Part shown: positions 1 to 9,478 of the stretch, piece after piece
Position numbering within the stretch: position 1 is the stretch's first letter
How the letters are laid out: the number at the start of each line of letters is the position of its first letter
From: Clostridium hydrogenum
GTDB taxonomy: Bacteria > Bacillota > Clostridia > Clostridiales > Clostridiaceae
NCBI RefSeq assembly: GCF_021432385.1
Contig: NZ_JAEACT010000003.1
Coordinates: forward strand, 434,001-498,000
DNA: 64,000 nt
Direction of reading: 5' to 3'
Translations under genes and position numbers: made by a program
Notes under the pieces: generated by a model
The model's input: only the letters and a program-made list of their open reading frames with translations
Databases searched by the model: none
What the model was told of the DNA's origin: nothing

Positions 1-145
1 ACCTTGGCTGTGAATTATTGTAGTTCCAAGTTATAATTCCTTTCATTATACTAATGATTAAAACAATAAAAATTAGTGCAATAATACCAATAAAGAAAAA
101 TTGATAAACATCAAAGCCCCCCATAGGATTGTCAAATGGCAGCAT
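1..145 (-). CDS. DUF2500-like membrane protein, N-terminal part
   Basis: This minus-strand frame is open from an ATG at 143-145 to the window edge, so only about 48 N-terminal residues are visible. A strong ribosome binding site (AAAGGGGG) precedes the ATG. The peptide starts MLPFDNPMGGFDVYQ, has one hydrophobic membrane helix (about residues 15-34) and then a KGIITWNYNNSQP segment. A short N-terminal helix followed by a W-N-Y/H-N-N-S-P motif is typical of DUF2500 proteins, whose function is unknown. The family call rests on the N-terminus only. Confidence 0.55.
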   Translation of the reverse strand, partial: MLPFDNPMGGFDVYQFFFIGIIALIFIVLIISIMKGIITWNYNNSQPR

Positions 146-280
146 AGCTTTTCCCCCTTTAAATTCTTAATAATATAATTAATTATACTATGTCTTAACA
201 CCTTATACTAGAAATTAATAGTAAAAATGGCCCTTTATTTTCATGTAGCTTAACGCAAAAACTCCTCGGTTTTATTGCAT

Positions 281-316
281 AAAAAAAACTGCAGTTATAA
301 TACTGCAGTCTTTTTA
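281..316 (-). terminator. Rho-independent terminator of the PTS/GH1 operon
   Basis: An 8-bp perfect stem (ACTGCAGT at 288-295 and 302-309) with a 6-base loop lies a few bases past the GH1 stop codon and is followed on the minus strand by a run of eight T. It would end the celC-celA-celB-GH1 transcript. Confidence 0.85.
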
Positions 317-319
317 CCA

Positions 320-1801
<1,482 letters not shown>

Positions 1802-1962
1802 TTATTCACCCTCCAATTCTAATTTTTGACCATTTATTTCTACAACCCTTTTGTACCAATAAAAACTATCTTTCTTTAATCTCTTTAGTATCTCCTTCAT
1901 AGGATAATTTGTAATTCCGTAAATCATATAACCAATCATAAATTCTTTACATATGAAAAATA
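1802..1962 (-). pseudogene. Decayed C-terminal tail of a second GH1 gene
   Basis: The space between the EIIC gene and the intact GH1 gene carries an open minus-strand frame ending at 1802-1804. Its last residues ([18 protein letters not shown]) match the C-terminus of the neighbouring GH1 ([17 protein letters not shown]), and just before it FMIGYMIYGI resembles the [12 protein letters not shown] segment. The residues normally between these two parts, about 35, are mostly missing, and no start or body remains. I read it as the remnant of a tandem GH1 gene lost by deletion. Its 3' end still provides the ribosome binding site of the intact gene. Confidence 0.7.
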
Positions 1963-2003
1963 TAACTATATTATTTAATATTCCAAAATGATGTTACTTC
2001 TCA

Positions 2004-3299
2004 TTATTCTTGTTCTGCAGCTAAAGCAGCAGCTTCCTTTGCAATTAATTGTTTTTCATAAATCTTAAAGAATGGATACCAAACAATTGCAGAAGGAATT
2101 ATCATTAAATAGTCCCAAATTGCATTTTGCCATCTTAATGTGCCTAAATATGACCCAAAGCCCATTGGTAATAGTGCCATAATAGTAATCCATGCAGGTT
2201 GTAAGAAGCCAACTTTATATCCTATCAATGTTATAAGCATAACAAGTGGTATATTTAAAATATAAGGGATACAAAGAATAGGATTGTACATAATTGGCAT
2301 ACCAAATGTCATTGGTTCATTAATTCCAAACCATCCTGGAACAGCAGAAATTTTTGCAACGGCACTAATTTGCTTAGATTTAGAACGCAATCCAAATAAT
2401 GCAAGGGGTAGAGTATTACCTGTACCACCACAAATACATATTGCTGACCATAATACAACTGGATAGAAAACTAATGGCTTTCCTGCTGCATGTAATTGTC
2501 CATTTGTAACCGCTGCTTGTATCATTAGAGGTATAAGAATTGTACCAACAACCATAGAACCATGAATACCAAAGCACCATAATAGTGCAGCAAAAATGCC
2601 AAGGATAAACATACCTGGAACTGATGTTAATGCACCTAGTGGGTATCCTAATACTTTCATAAATCCAGAACATACATTATAAGCTCCACCTGTAGCTGAT
2701 GATACAACTGATGAAATAACTAAAAAGAAAATTGCACTAAATAATAACGGTAAAATTGCTGAGAAACCATCCTGCAAGAAAGGTGGAACAACATCTGGCA
2801 TTTTAATACGAATATCCTTATCTGCACAAAATTTTTCAATGTGTACAGATATAAATACAACAAGAAATCCAATAAACATACCTTGAGCTCCAAGATAAGT
2901 CATATCAATACTTGTAACACCTGTTTTACTAGTTATTAATGCACCAGCAACTAATAAGAAGCACACTAAAGCATCAATAGCATTCATAATTGGAGATTTC
3001 ATCTTTAAATTTTTTGCATAATTATATGCAAAGAATGCAACTACCCACAAGGATAAAGTGTTCATTGTAAATTGGTAAGGTAAGTATATGATTGAATATA
3101 TTTTACTCGTTGAAGAAAACAAATTAAACATTTTTTCGTCGCAAACTGAACAAATAATTTGTGATATAGCGCCAACCATTATAATACCCATTAATGACAT
3201 CATAGACGCTTGCAATGCAGCCAAAAATTTGTTTCTACCCAAAGATTGTCCAAATTCCTGAAGCTTTATCATAAATTTGCTTTCAAATATTTTTTCCAT
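2004..3299 (-). CDS. celB: PTS cellobiose-type EIIC permease
   Basis: A 431-residue integral membrane protein of the PTS lactose/cellobiose (Lac) EIIC family. It carries the sugar across the membrane while EIIB phosphorylates it. The sequence shows about ten hydrophobic segments and the family motif around GINEPMTFGMPIMYNP (about residue 330), with the conserved glutamate thought to contact the sugar. Length fits the family (410-450). It follows the EIIB gene by 24 bases and has a GGGGGA ribosome binding site. With separate EIIA and EIIB genes and a phospho-beta-glucosidase downstream, a beta-glucoside such as cellobiose is the likely substrate. The genes for Enzyme I and HPr are not in this window. 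Confidence 0.92.
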   Translation of the reverse strand: MEKIFESKFMIKLQEFGQSLGRNKFLAALQASMMSLMGIIMVGAISQIICSVCDEKMFNLFSSTSKIYSIIYLPYQFTMNTLSLWVVAFFAYNYAKNLKMKSPIMNAIDALVCFLLVAGALITSKTGVTSIDMTYLGAQGMFIGFLVVFISVHIEKFCADKDIRIKMPDVVPPFLQDGFSAILPLLFSAIFFLVISSVVSSATGGAYNVCSGFMKVLGYPLGALTSVPGMFILGIFAALLWCFGIHGSMVVGTILIPLMIQAAVTNGQLHAAGKPLVFYPVVLWSAICICGGTGNTLPLALFGLRSKSKQISAVAKISAVPGWFGINEPMTFGMPIMYNPILCIPYILNIPLVMLITLIGYKVGFLQPAWITIMALLPMGFGSYLGTLRWQNAIWDYLMIIPSAIVWYPFFKIYEKQLIAKEAAALAAEQE

Positions 3300-3323
3300 T
3301 GTATATTATCCCCCTCATTTTAA

Positions 3324-3626
3324 TTATTTTTTTTCATCATATAGTTTCTTTGCCAATTTCATAATATTAGGACAATTTGCAATAGCATAATCAAAAGATT
3401 GAATTGCTGAACAAGGTAATCCTGTATTTTCCTTTATCTCCTTTAAACGATATGATACTTGAGGTCCTACCATAACAATGTCATATTTCTGATATACATC
3501 CTGATATTCAGATAATCCTACCGCTTTAATCTCAAGTTCTTCTCCAACTTCTTTCCAGTAAGCCTCCATCTTCTTCATTAAAATACTTGTTGACATTCCA
3601 CCCGCACATACTAATAAAATTTTCAT
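3324..3626 (-). CDS. celA: PTS cellobiose-type EIIB
   Basis: A 100-residue cytoplasmic phosphocarrier of the lactose/cellobiose EIIB family. It accepts phosphate from EIIA on a cysteine and passes it to the incoming sugar. The N-terminus MKILLVCAGGMSTSIL gives Cys7 in the phosphate loop C-A-G-G-M-S-T-S. Length is normal for a free-standing EIIB. It is placed between EIIA (19 bases upstream) and EIIC (24 bases downstream) in one operon. Confidence 0.94.
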   Translation of the reverse strand: MKILLVCAGGMSTSILMKKMEAYWKEVGEELEIKAVGLSEYQDVYQKYDIVMVGPQVSYRLKEIKENTGLPCSAIQSFDYAIANCPNIMKLAKKLYDEKK

Positions 3627-3644
3627 ATTCTCGTCCCCCTTAAT

Positions 3645-3953
3645 TTATTTATTTTTATAAAGTAAAATAATTTCTTGAATAAGTTCGTAAGCAAGCATGC
3701 TTGTCATTAAATGATCCTGTGAATGAACAAGTAATACATTAATATCTTGCTTGTCCCCATTAGCTTCTTTAACTAGTAAATCTGTTTGTGCTTTATGAGC
3801 AATACCTGCTGACGCTTTAGATTTTGCTAAAAGCTCATCTGCCGCTTCAAAATTTCCTACTTTAGCTTCCTCTAGTGCTTGAAATGCAAAAGAACGTGCA
3901 TCTCCTGAATTTGCAATAATTGTCATTGATATCATATCATTTTCATCATCCAT
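3645..3953 (-). CDS. celC: PTS cellobiose-type EIIA
   Basis: A 102-residue helical EIIA of the lactose/cellobiose family, which takes phosphate from HPr and hands it to EIIB. The signature VHSQDHLM places the phosphorylated histidine at residue 77, and the metal-binding trimer aspartate follows in QDH. A strong AAGGAGGAA ribosome binding site precedes the ATG. It is the first gene of the PTS operon. A consensus-like sigma-A promoter with an overlapping cre-like site lies 50-90 bases upstream (separate entry). Confidence 0.94.
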   Translation of the reverse strand: MDDENDMISMTIIANSGDARSFAFQALEEAKVGNFEAADELLAKSKASAGIAHKAQTDLLVKEANGDKQDINVLLVHSQDHLMTSMLAYELIQEIILLYKNK

Positions 3954-4003
3954 TTGTCGTTCCTCCTTTTTTTTAATTAATGTGTTATCTTTGGATTGAT
4001 TTC

Positions 4004-4042
4004 ATTTTAGTGTATAAAAAGATATTTGTCAAAACGTTTTCA
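4004..4042 (-). promoter_or_regulatory. Promoter with cre-like site for the cel operon
   Basis: On the minus strand a perfect -35 box TTGACA (4027-4032) is followed after exactly 17 bases by TAAAAT (4004-4009), a good sigma-A promoter for the EIIA gene. A near-palindrome TGAAAACGTTTTGA (4029-4042) overlaps the -35 box and matches 13 of 14 positions of the CcpA cre consensus TGWAANCGNTNWCA. CcpA binding here would block initiation when preferred sugars are present. I saw no -24/-12 (GG-N10-GC) promoter in these 320 bases, which is notable given the LevR-like regulator nearby. Confidence 0.6.
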
Positions 4043-4250
4043 ATGGCTAAAAAAGAGGCTTTTATACACTTTGTGTCTAGTATATTTTTTTTAACACACT
4101 TATTTTTTGTACATATGCGCATTTTTTTGTTATTTTTAATCTAGTGTATAATTTTTTATATTCATTTTTATTTAGTGTTTAATGATGTTATTTAAAAGTA
4201 TACTTTTTTTGCTTTTATACTTTTATGATTTTTATCCCACAATAGATGCT

Positions 4251-4273
4251 ATTCTGTATGGTATAATGTACCT
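4251..4273 (+). promoter_or_regulatory. Extended -10 box abutting the DUF3284 start codon
   Basis: TGGTATAAT is an extended -10 element whose hexamer occupies 4262-4267. The ATG follows at 4274, where transcription would be expected to begin. No Shine-Dalgarno sequence is visible before the ATG, so the message may be leaderless. An upstream promoter cannot be excluded. Confidence 0.45.
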
Positions 4274-4711
4274 ATGAAGCTAACAAGAATATTAAAAATA
4301 ACCGAAAAAGAATTTTACGATTTGCTTGAAAACGATCTCTTATCTAATATTTATCAATGCACAGGTAAGGAACTAAGCGTAAATGATATTAAGAAAGGAT
4401 TGAAATATGCAAAACAGGATAAAGACGCTCTTACTCGTACTGATATATCCATATTAGATTATGAAAGAGGTGCAGTTTACAAGTCAGAAATCAAATCAAT
4501 TGCTGACACAATTACAATTTCCTTTGAAACTGAAGTAGTAGATACTGGCTTAAAGATTGTGTTTAATCAATGTTTTGAAAGTTTTAAAAGTGAAAAGCAT
4601 AACAAATTGATGAGACTATTTAGTGAAGCCGTTTACTATGGAAGAATGACAGATACTCTATATGATATGGAAAAGAAAATACTGAAAAACAGAGTAGAGA
4701 GTAAAGAGTAG
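4274..4711 (+). CDS. DUF3284 domain protein
   Basis: A 145-residue soluble protein. The opening MKLTRILKITEKEFYDLLENDL and the central Y-E-R-G-A-V-Y-K-S-E segment are characteristic of DUF3284, a small SRPBCC-like family often found with cellobiose/beta-glucoside PTS genes in Firmicutes. Its function is unknown. It lies between the cel operon and its putative regulator but is transcribed the other way, divergent from the operon. The final residues (about RVESKE) and the stop codon are encoded by the heptamer repeat of a family A palindrome, so the original C-terminus was probably altered by that repeat. No ribosome binding site is seen; see the promoter entry. Confidence 0.75.
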   Translation: MKLTRILKITEKEFYDLLENDLLSNIYQCTGKELSVNDIKKGLKYAKQDKDALTRTDISILDYERGAVYKSEIKSIADTITISFETEVVDTGLKIVFNQCFESFKSEKHNKLMRLFSEAVYYGRMTDTLYDMEKKILKNRVESKE

Positions 4712-4884
4712 AGAGTAGAGTGAAGGTGGATTTGCCTTCCTTACGTCAGGCAAATCTTAAAACTTAACATTTTCAGCTGCTCTCTGCACCATAAATGGTG
4801 CAATTGAGCAAACATTAAGTTTAAGATTTTTCTACGCTCGCGTAGAAAAATCATCCTTCACTCTACTCTCTACTCTTTACTCTG
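4691..4884 (+). repeat. Family A palindromic repeat, copy 1
   Basis: A long imperfect palindrome bounded by heptamer-like tandem units (AGAGTAG / CTACTCT) at both ends, with inner arms reading GTGAAGG...CCTTCAC and a TTAAGTTTAAGAT-type core. It fills the entire gap between the convergent DUF3284 and LevR-like genes and runs into the DUF3284 reading frame. Other copies lie near 7.6, 7.9, 34.8, 38.1, 41.5 and (degenerate) 50.5 kb. Confidence 0.85.
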
Positions 4885-4889
4885 CCTTT

Positions 4890-7523
4890 TTAGATTTTCT
4901 TTACAATCATGATAATCGTCACAATTTCATTATCATCTATTATAATCTTGAAAGTCTTTTCTAAAACTTTTAGTATTTTAACAATAGCGTTATAATCATC
5001 TTCAAATAATGAAATAATCTTATTTTTATCAGCATTACTACCTACCGATTTGCCTTCTAATAATCTTTCAACTAAGCAGGCTAAATGCATAAACAATCCA
5101 ACTCTTTGGTCTTCAGTTAGTGAATAGTACATACTAAACTTATCAATAATGTCTGGCAATACAGTTTTTAGTTTAGATATTGATACATATTTAAATTGTT
5201 CCTCCAAATATTGATATACATCATTATAATCAAACAAAGATGCATTTAAAGGCTCAAACATTAATATACGATCTAAATCCTCTTTAGGTCTTTCAAAAAT
5301 CTTTTTAATAGATATAAATGGAATACCAAGCAACTTAGGATCATAGGTTCCAACAAAGCTATGAATATGATACGTTTTTTTAAGTTCCAAAATTTCCTTT
5401 AAAAGCTCATCACGTTTAGATATTGATAAAGCTATTGTCTTCATTCCTAGCTTTGAATAATTATCTATGTAGAGCTTTAATTGCATTGCCCCACCTTCTC
5501 CTGTATGGCATAGCGTAATAATAACACTATTGTGTTTTTCTTCATTTTTCTGCATATTATTAATTTCTAAATTAGCCATATGGTACACATAATCAATGTC
5601 ATTCTCCATTGCACATTTTCTTGCAACATCAATTCCAACTAGAGTAACAGGAATATTAATGTATCTAATTTTGATGTCAATTTCTTCTGCAATAGTTTCA
5701 AGAATTGTTTTTATAGAACCCATATCATATATAGCAATAATGCCTTGTCCACAATCAATCTTTTCAATCAAGGCTTTAATTTCCCCCATAGCTTGCTTTA
5801 CTCCAATATCCAAAGCCAAGTCATAGCTATATGCATTATTACACTGAGTTAAACTATTAGTAACATCCCTCAAAGAGGAAGCAGTTTGGCTGCCATGCAT
5901 AATATAAAGTAAAACAGGATGTCCATCATCATCTTTTTCATCCGCTTCAATCAAAAACATAGAAATAAGTACAATCTCATGGATAGGTAAATCCAAATTC
6001 ATTTTTTCTTTTAAAATTTCTGCAAATTCTACACTGGCAGCATATTCTTGCGGATAATCTTCAATAATTTTTACAATTTGGTCATCATCTACCCGTTGAT
6101 GATTAAAATTTAAGGTTAGTAATGAGTTTATATGTAAGCAGAGACCATAAAATACATTTGATTTTAAATGTATTCCAAGTTCCTTTTTAACATTATTAAA
6201 AAAATGAGTAACGATATCTATGATTCTTTCATCTACAATTTTGGAAAGCTGTTCCAAATTATTTGAGTTATCAAATCCGTTGTAATAACGATACTTCTTA
6301 AACAAATTGCGAATATGCGTATTCATAACGTTTGCAATGCCACTGTCATTAATTCCAAGGTTTGATAGTTCATCATACTGCTTTTTTATTTCAGAATACA
6401 TATCAGCCGAGGTGTTAGAATCATAATATCCTTCATTAGTAATATTTTTATCGTAAATAATAACTTCTCTATTTCCTGTAAGTGAATCAATTTCAGAAGC
6501 AAAACTTTTTAGTTTTAGCAGTGCGTTTTTAATTTGTCCTTTAAAATCATTAACGCATACACAAATATTCTGCTCCGGCTCATTAACTACCCTAACATAA
6601 GCATTTGCACATGCTGCTTTAATATCAAGTTTTAGACCCTTTACATTATATACAAAGTCTGATAATAGCAATGCTTTAATCGATTCCATAGTAACCTCTA
6701 TGGAGCGATCTGAATTAGCTGCTTCAACTTTAAAAAAATGATTAATAAATTCAAAGCGTTCCTTCATAGAACGTTCTTTCAATTCTGGAAGTTCTATAGT
6801 AACTGGGATCAAACGGTTAATCTGTAAATTGCTTTGTGGAGAACATGCTAATACCAAAAATAAATCGTTGCAATCTAAAACTTTAGATTTATCTTCCGAA
6901 TAAATCCTCCCTGTATCCAGAAAATTAAAAAGAAGACTTTGCTGCTTAGCATCTAACAAATCAACATTATCGATAAAAAGCATTCCCCCCTGTGCTTTTG
7001 CAAAACAGCTGTTGCTTAAATCATCTTCAGTTCCAAATAATTCATCACTTAATACAGAAACATTTTTAGAATAATGCCTACAATCAATTTTTACATAAGA
7101 AGCATCTTTTGATAAAACGCCCATTTCTTTAGCAAATTCAAACATTAAAGATGCAAAATAAGTTGTCCCGCAGCCCGTCTTTGAAGAAAGTAAAACATTT
7201 AAACTAGAATGCGGGTATAAAATTGCTGCCTTTGCTAATTGAATTGCATTTCTTAAGCTGCCATTATAACCAATCAATTCAGTAAAGCATGATTCTTCTG
7301 CGCTTGGATTATTTTGCTGTGGAAGCTTGTAATAAACCGGCCTTGTTGTTGTCTTGACAAGTTTTCCTTCCTTTACTAGATCATTTAATAAAGCACTTAC
7401 ATTAGAACGATGCAAGCCTAAAGTTTCTGCAATCGTTTTCGTTTCTAACCCATTTTTATTTTCATCTTTACTATAAATCTCCTGTTGTATGAATTCATAT
7501 ACAGTTTCCTTTACAGTTTTCAC
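4890..7523 (-). CDS. LevR/CelR-like PRD regulator with degenerate AAA+ domain
   Basis: An 877-residue regulator with the LevR-family domain order: winged helix (about 1-70), AAA+ sigma-54 interaction-like domain (80-310), PRD1 (about 425-530, His464), EIIA-Man-like domain (about 535-660, His543 in IMHGSQ), GatB-like segment (Cys672 in LCHTGEGG) and PRD2 (about 765-870, His813). All likely phosphorylation sites are kept. The ATPase is not: Walker A reads SSKTGCGTT (113-121) with Thr in place of the Lys, Walker B reads MLFIDNVD with Asn186 in place of Glu, and the GAFTGA loop expected between LFG (162-164) and AKAQGG is absent. It therefore probably cannot activate sigma-54 polymerase. It starts at GTG with GAGGAGAG upstream. 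It may regulate the adjacent cel operon in response to PTS phosphorylation, by a non-canonical mechanism. Confidence 0.85.
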   Translation of the reverse strand: MKTVKETVYEFIQQEIYSKDENKNGLETKTIAETLGLHRSNVSALLNDLVKEGKLVKTTTRPVYYKLPQQNNPSAEESCFTELIGYNGSLRNAIQLAKAAILYPHSSLNVLLSSKTGCGTTYFASLMFEFAKEMGVLSKDASYVKIDCRHYSKNVSVLSDELFGTEDDLSNSCFAKAQGGMLFIDNVDLLDAKQQSLLFNFLDTGRIYSEDKSKVLDCNDLFLVLACSPQSNLQINRLIPVTIELPELKERSMKERFEFINHFFKVEAANSDRSIEVTMESIKALLLSDFVYNVKGLKLDIKAACANAYVRVVNEPEQNICVCVNDFKGQIKNALLKLKSFASEIDSLTGNREVIIYDKNITNEGYYDSNTSADMYSEIKKQYDELSNLGINDSGIANVMNTHIRNLFKKYRYYNGFDNSNNLEQLSKIVDERIIDIVTHFFNNVKKELGIHLKSNVFYGLCLHINSLLTLNFNHQRVDDDQIVKIIEDYPQEYAASVEFAEILKEKMNLDLPIHEIVLISMFLIEADEKDDDGHPVLLYIMHGSQTASSLRDVTNSLTQCNNAYSYDLALDIGVKQAMGEIKALIEKIDCGQGIIAIYDMGSIKTILETIAEEIDIKIRYINIPVTLVGIDVARKCAMENDIDYVYHMANLEINNMQKNEEKHNSVIITLCHTGEGGAMQLKLYIDNYSKLGMKTIALSISKRDELLKEILELKKTYHIHSFVGTYDPKLLGIPFISIKKIFERPKEDLDRILMFEPLNASLFDYNDVYQYLEEQFKYVSISKLKTVLPDIIDKFSMYYSLTEDQRVGLFMHLACLVERLLEGKSVGSNADKNKIISLFEDDYNAIVKILKVLEKTFKIIIDDNEIVTIIMIVKKI

Positions 7524-7544
7524 TTTATTACTCTCCTCATATAT

Positions 7545-7652
7545 GGATGGGGCTGTAGCTCAAAATTTTTTGTGCACAAATTTTAAATATTGCAAACCAT
7601 TATTCAGAGTACTGAGTACAGAGTACAGTGAAGGATGATTTTAGCTCCATCT
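7545..7652 (+). repeat. Family A repeat, copy 2 (left half with outer arm)
   Basis: An outer arm (GTGCACAAATTTTAAATATTGC type) is followed by GAGTAC heptamers and the GTGAAGGATGATTTTA inner arm, after which the palindrome breaks off. The outer arm recurs inverted at about 9525-9583, past the IS element, and in a diverged form at about 7822-7880. The stretch 7653-7820 shows no gene. Confidence 0.65.
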
Positions 7653-7821
7653 TTAATTAGTTTTATAGTACATTCCCTTTGAATTTTCATTAGCAATTCT
7701 CTTATTTTCATTGTTATTGTATCCTTGTATAAAGATATCATACTTTTATTATAAATTTAAAGTGATTGTTTTACAACAACAAAGTATTCAACTTATAATA
7801 AACCACTTATAAACTATATAA

Positions 7822-8063
7822 AAAGGGGTGGCGCACTAAGCTTATTTAATACGTAACTTTAAATTATTGCGAAGCATTAAACCAAAGTACAAAGTATAAA
7901 GTACAGTGAAGGATGATTTTCTTCCGCTTTGCTACAGAAAATCTTATAACTTATTTTTTATTGCTTACGCAATCGCGTCATTACTGTTGTTAGCTTCGCT
8001 AACAACAGTTAAGTTTAAGATTTACCTGACGCAAGGAAAGGTAAATCATCCTTCTTTCGGATT
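7822..8063 (+). repeat. Family A repeat, copy 3 (left part, interrupted by IS3)
   Basis: An outer arm (7822-7880), AAAGTAC-type heptamers (about 7883-7903), the inner arm and the core hairpin (AACTGTTG-type, about 7985-8010) run up to AAATCATCCTTC, where the right-hand heptamers should begin. Instead the sequence meets the IS3 element at about 8064. The missing heptamers (CTGTACTTTGTACT) resume at 9480 on the other side. This is an element interrupted by a transposon. Confidence 0.75.
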
Positions 8064-8125
8064 GGCCCCCCAGAATGGGAATAATTTATTCAAATACTCG
8101 CTAATTCTTAGAATTTCATTTTTTT

Positions 8126-8155
8126 GATATGGTACTGATTTTCAGTACCATATCA
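8126..8155. other. Perfect 12-bp hairpin at the IS end
   Basis: GATATGGTACTG and its complement form a perfect stem with a short AT loop just beyond the orfB stop. On the minus strand it is followed by A rather than T, so it is not a textbook terminator for the transposase. It has a T run on the plus-strand side before the stem. It may block read-in transcription or be part of the IS end structure. Confidence 0.5.
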
Positions 8156-8158
8156 ATA

Positions 8159-9193
8159 TTATAATCTTACAACTAAATTCTCTTTAAAATTAGAATTTTT
8201 TAGATTGTAAAAACCATCAGGTGTTTTATAACCTATTGCTGAATGTATGCGTTTAGTATTATACCCATTAACATAGTTCATAATGGTTTCCTCAGCCTCT
8301 TTAAAGTTTTTAAATAGTTTTCCTGCAAGACACTCATCTTGAAGATATCTATGATATGATTCTATGTGAGCGTTGTAATTAGGACTTTTAGCTGGTATTC
8401 GCTCATGTGTTATTTTTTCACTAATGCACAGTTTTTCAAAATCATGTGCAATAAATTGAGATCCGTTGTCAGTGCGGATTATTAAGCTTTCTGATTTTCC
8501 TTTGATTTTGCGCGAATATAAGGCTTTTAACACTGCTTCTTTAGCACTTTCTGAGTTAGGTGATAAAGATAATACACATGAAATAATACTTCTGTCAAAG
8601 ATGTCTATTATAGATGCCAAGTAGGCTACTTGTCGTGTCTCGGCTATATAAATGTACTTCGTATCCATTTCCCACAAAGTATTTGAAGTTTTAATTTCAT
8701 GGTTTTTACATATACGCTTATAATGTTGTATATGCTTTCTTTGTGCCCTTAAAACACCCATTAGAGCCATCAGTCTATACACTTTCTTTTTGTTTATTTT
8801 TAGATTATATGTTTCCCTTAATACTGCTGTGACTTTCTTATATCCATAAAACTTTCCATATTGATCATTCAGAATGTCCTTAATGTATTTTTGAATATGA
8901 ATGTCATAGACTTTTTTACAAAGTTCGTTATTGATATAACTAAATCCAGGTATGACTCCGTCATTCCTTTTAATTGGTTTGAATGGTTGGTCTATCAGGC
9001 TTCGCCAACGATAATATGTTGATGATTTTAATCCAATAATATTAAGCAACATTAAAGTTGGAGCTCCTGTAGAAATCCAGTCATTTGCAAAGATAAATGG
9101 ATCAAAAAGATTCAAATCTTTTTTTTTAACATATCTTTTAATACAGCAATTTCTAGTTCTAGTTCCCTTTTTTCTTTCGTAAGCAATGCACAT
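8159..9193 (-). CDS. IS3-family transposase OrfB (DDE integrase)
   Basis: The catalytic half of the IS3 transposase. The rve-type fold shows the DDE residues in WEMDTKYIY, IIRTDNGSQF and the downstream HIESYHRYLQDEC. An HTH_21-like segment (YGKFYGYKKVTAVLRE) precedes it. The open frame reaches back to 9193, but the first 25 or so residues overlap OrfA out of frame and are probably not translated; the natural product is an OrfA-OrfB fusion entering this frame at the 9-A slippage run near 9119-9127, from KKKDLNLFDPF onward. No disruption is seen. Confidence 0.92.
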   Translation of the reverse strand: MCIAYERKKGTRTRNCCIKRYVKKKDLNLFDPFIFANDWISTGAPTLMLLNIIGLKSSTYYRWRSLIDQPFKPIKRNDGVIPGFSYINNELCKKVYDIHIQKYIKDILNDQYGKFYGYKKVTAVLRETYNLKINKKKVYRLMALMGVLRAQRKHIQHYKRICKNHEIKTSNTLWEMDTKYIYIAETRQVAYLASIIDIFDRSIISCVLSLSPNSESAKEAVLKALYSRKIKGKSESLIIRTDNGSQFIAHDFEKLCISEKITHERIPAKSPNYNAHIESYHRYLQDECLAGKLFKNFKEAEETIMNYVNGYNTKRIHSAIGYKTPDGFYNLKNSNFKENLVVRL

Positions 9194-9405
9194 TGCTTTT
9201 TGTAATCAGGTATTGGACCATCAAGTTTTTTAGGCTTTTTTTGCATTAATGTTTGCCCATACTTGCGATAGCAAGACTTCCACCTAGAAAGTAGTCCAGG
9301 ATTAATATTATATTTAGCTGCCACCAACGAATTGCTACCATATTGGAGAGCCTCTTCTACCATGTTCACTCTTTCTTCTTCTGTATATTTTCTTGTAAAA
9401 TTCAT
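9112..9405 (-). CDS. IS3-family transposase OrfA (HTH)
   Basis: A 97-residue protein with an HTH_Tnp_1 fold (EERVNMVEEALQYGSNSLVAAKYNINPGLLSRWK) and a C-terminal leucine-zipper-like coiled coil (KKQCALLTKEKRELELEIAVLKDMLKKK). In IS3 elements it binds the terminal repeats and regulates transposition. AGAGGAGG precedes the ATG. It overlaps OrfB in the -1 frame. Confidence 0.92.
   Translation of the reverse strand: MNFTRKYTEEERVNMVEEALQYGSNSLVAAKYNINPGLLSRWKSCYRKYGQTLMQKKPKKLDGPIPDYKKQCALLTKEKRELELEIAVLKDMLKKKI
9119..9127 (-). other. Putative programmed -1 frameshift site
   Basis: On the minus strand nine A are followed by G (an A-AAA-AAG slippery heptamer) within the orfA/orfB overlap, six bases before the OrfA stop. 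Such runs drive -1 frameshifting in IS3 elements to make the fused transposase. Inferred from position and family habit. Confidence 0.7.
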
Positions 9406-9478
9406 AAAGACCTCCTCTTAAAGCTCTAAATTAATTCTAAATTATCTGAGTGAATTATTCCAGCTTTATGAGGGGGCC

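Larger units (their letters stand above)
8064..9478 (-). mobile_element. IS3-family insertion sequence
   Basis: About 1.4 kb with terminal inverted repeats starting GGCCCCC (8064 onward and, inverted, ending at 9478); the shared inner part is GGAATAATT. It contains overlapping orfA and orfB in the IS3 arrangement with an A-rich slippage site. No target duplication is obvious: the three flanking bases are ATT on the left and TAT on the right. It has landed in a family A repeat. Both frames are intact, so it may still be active. Confidence 0.88.

Noticed and set aside
3954-4273. Search for a sigma-54 (-24/-12) promoter before the cel operon
   Set aside because: No GG-N10-GC pattern of the right form was seen on either strand; a sigma-A promoter fits instead.
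7906-8127. 73-codon plus-strand frame in the family A repeat
   Set aside because: It is made of repeat arms and the IS end; similar frames occur in the other repeat copies without conservation.
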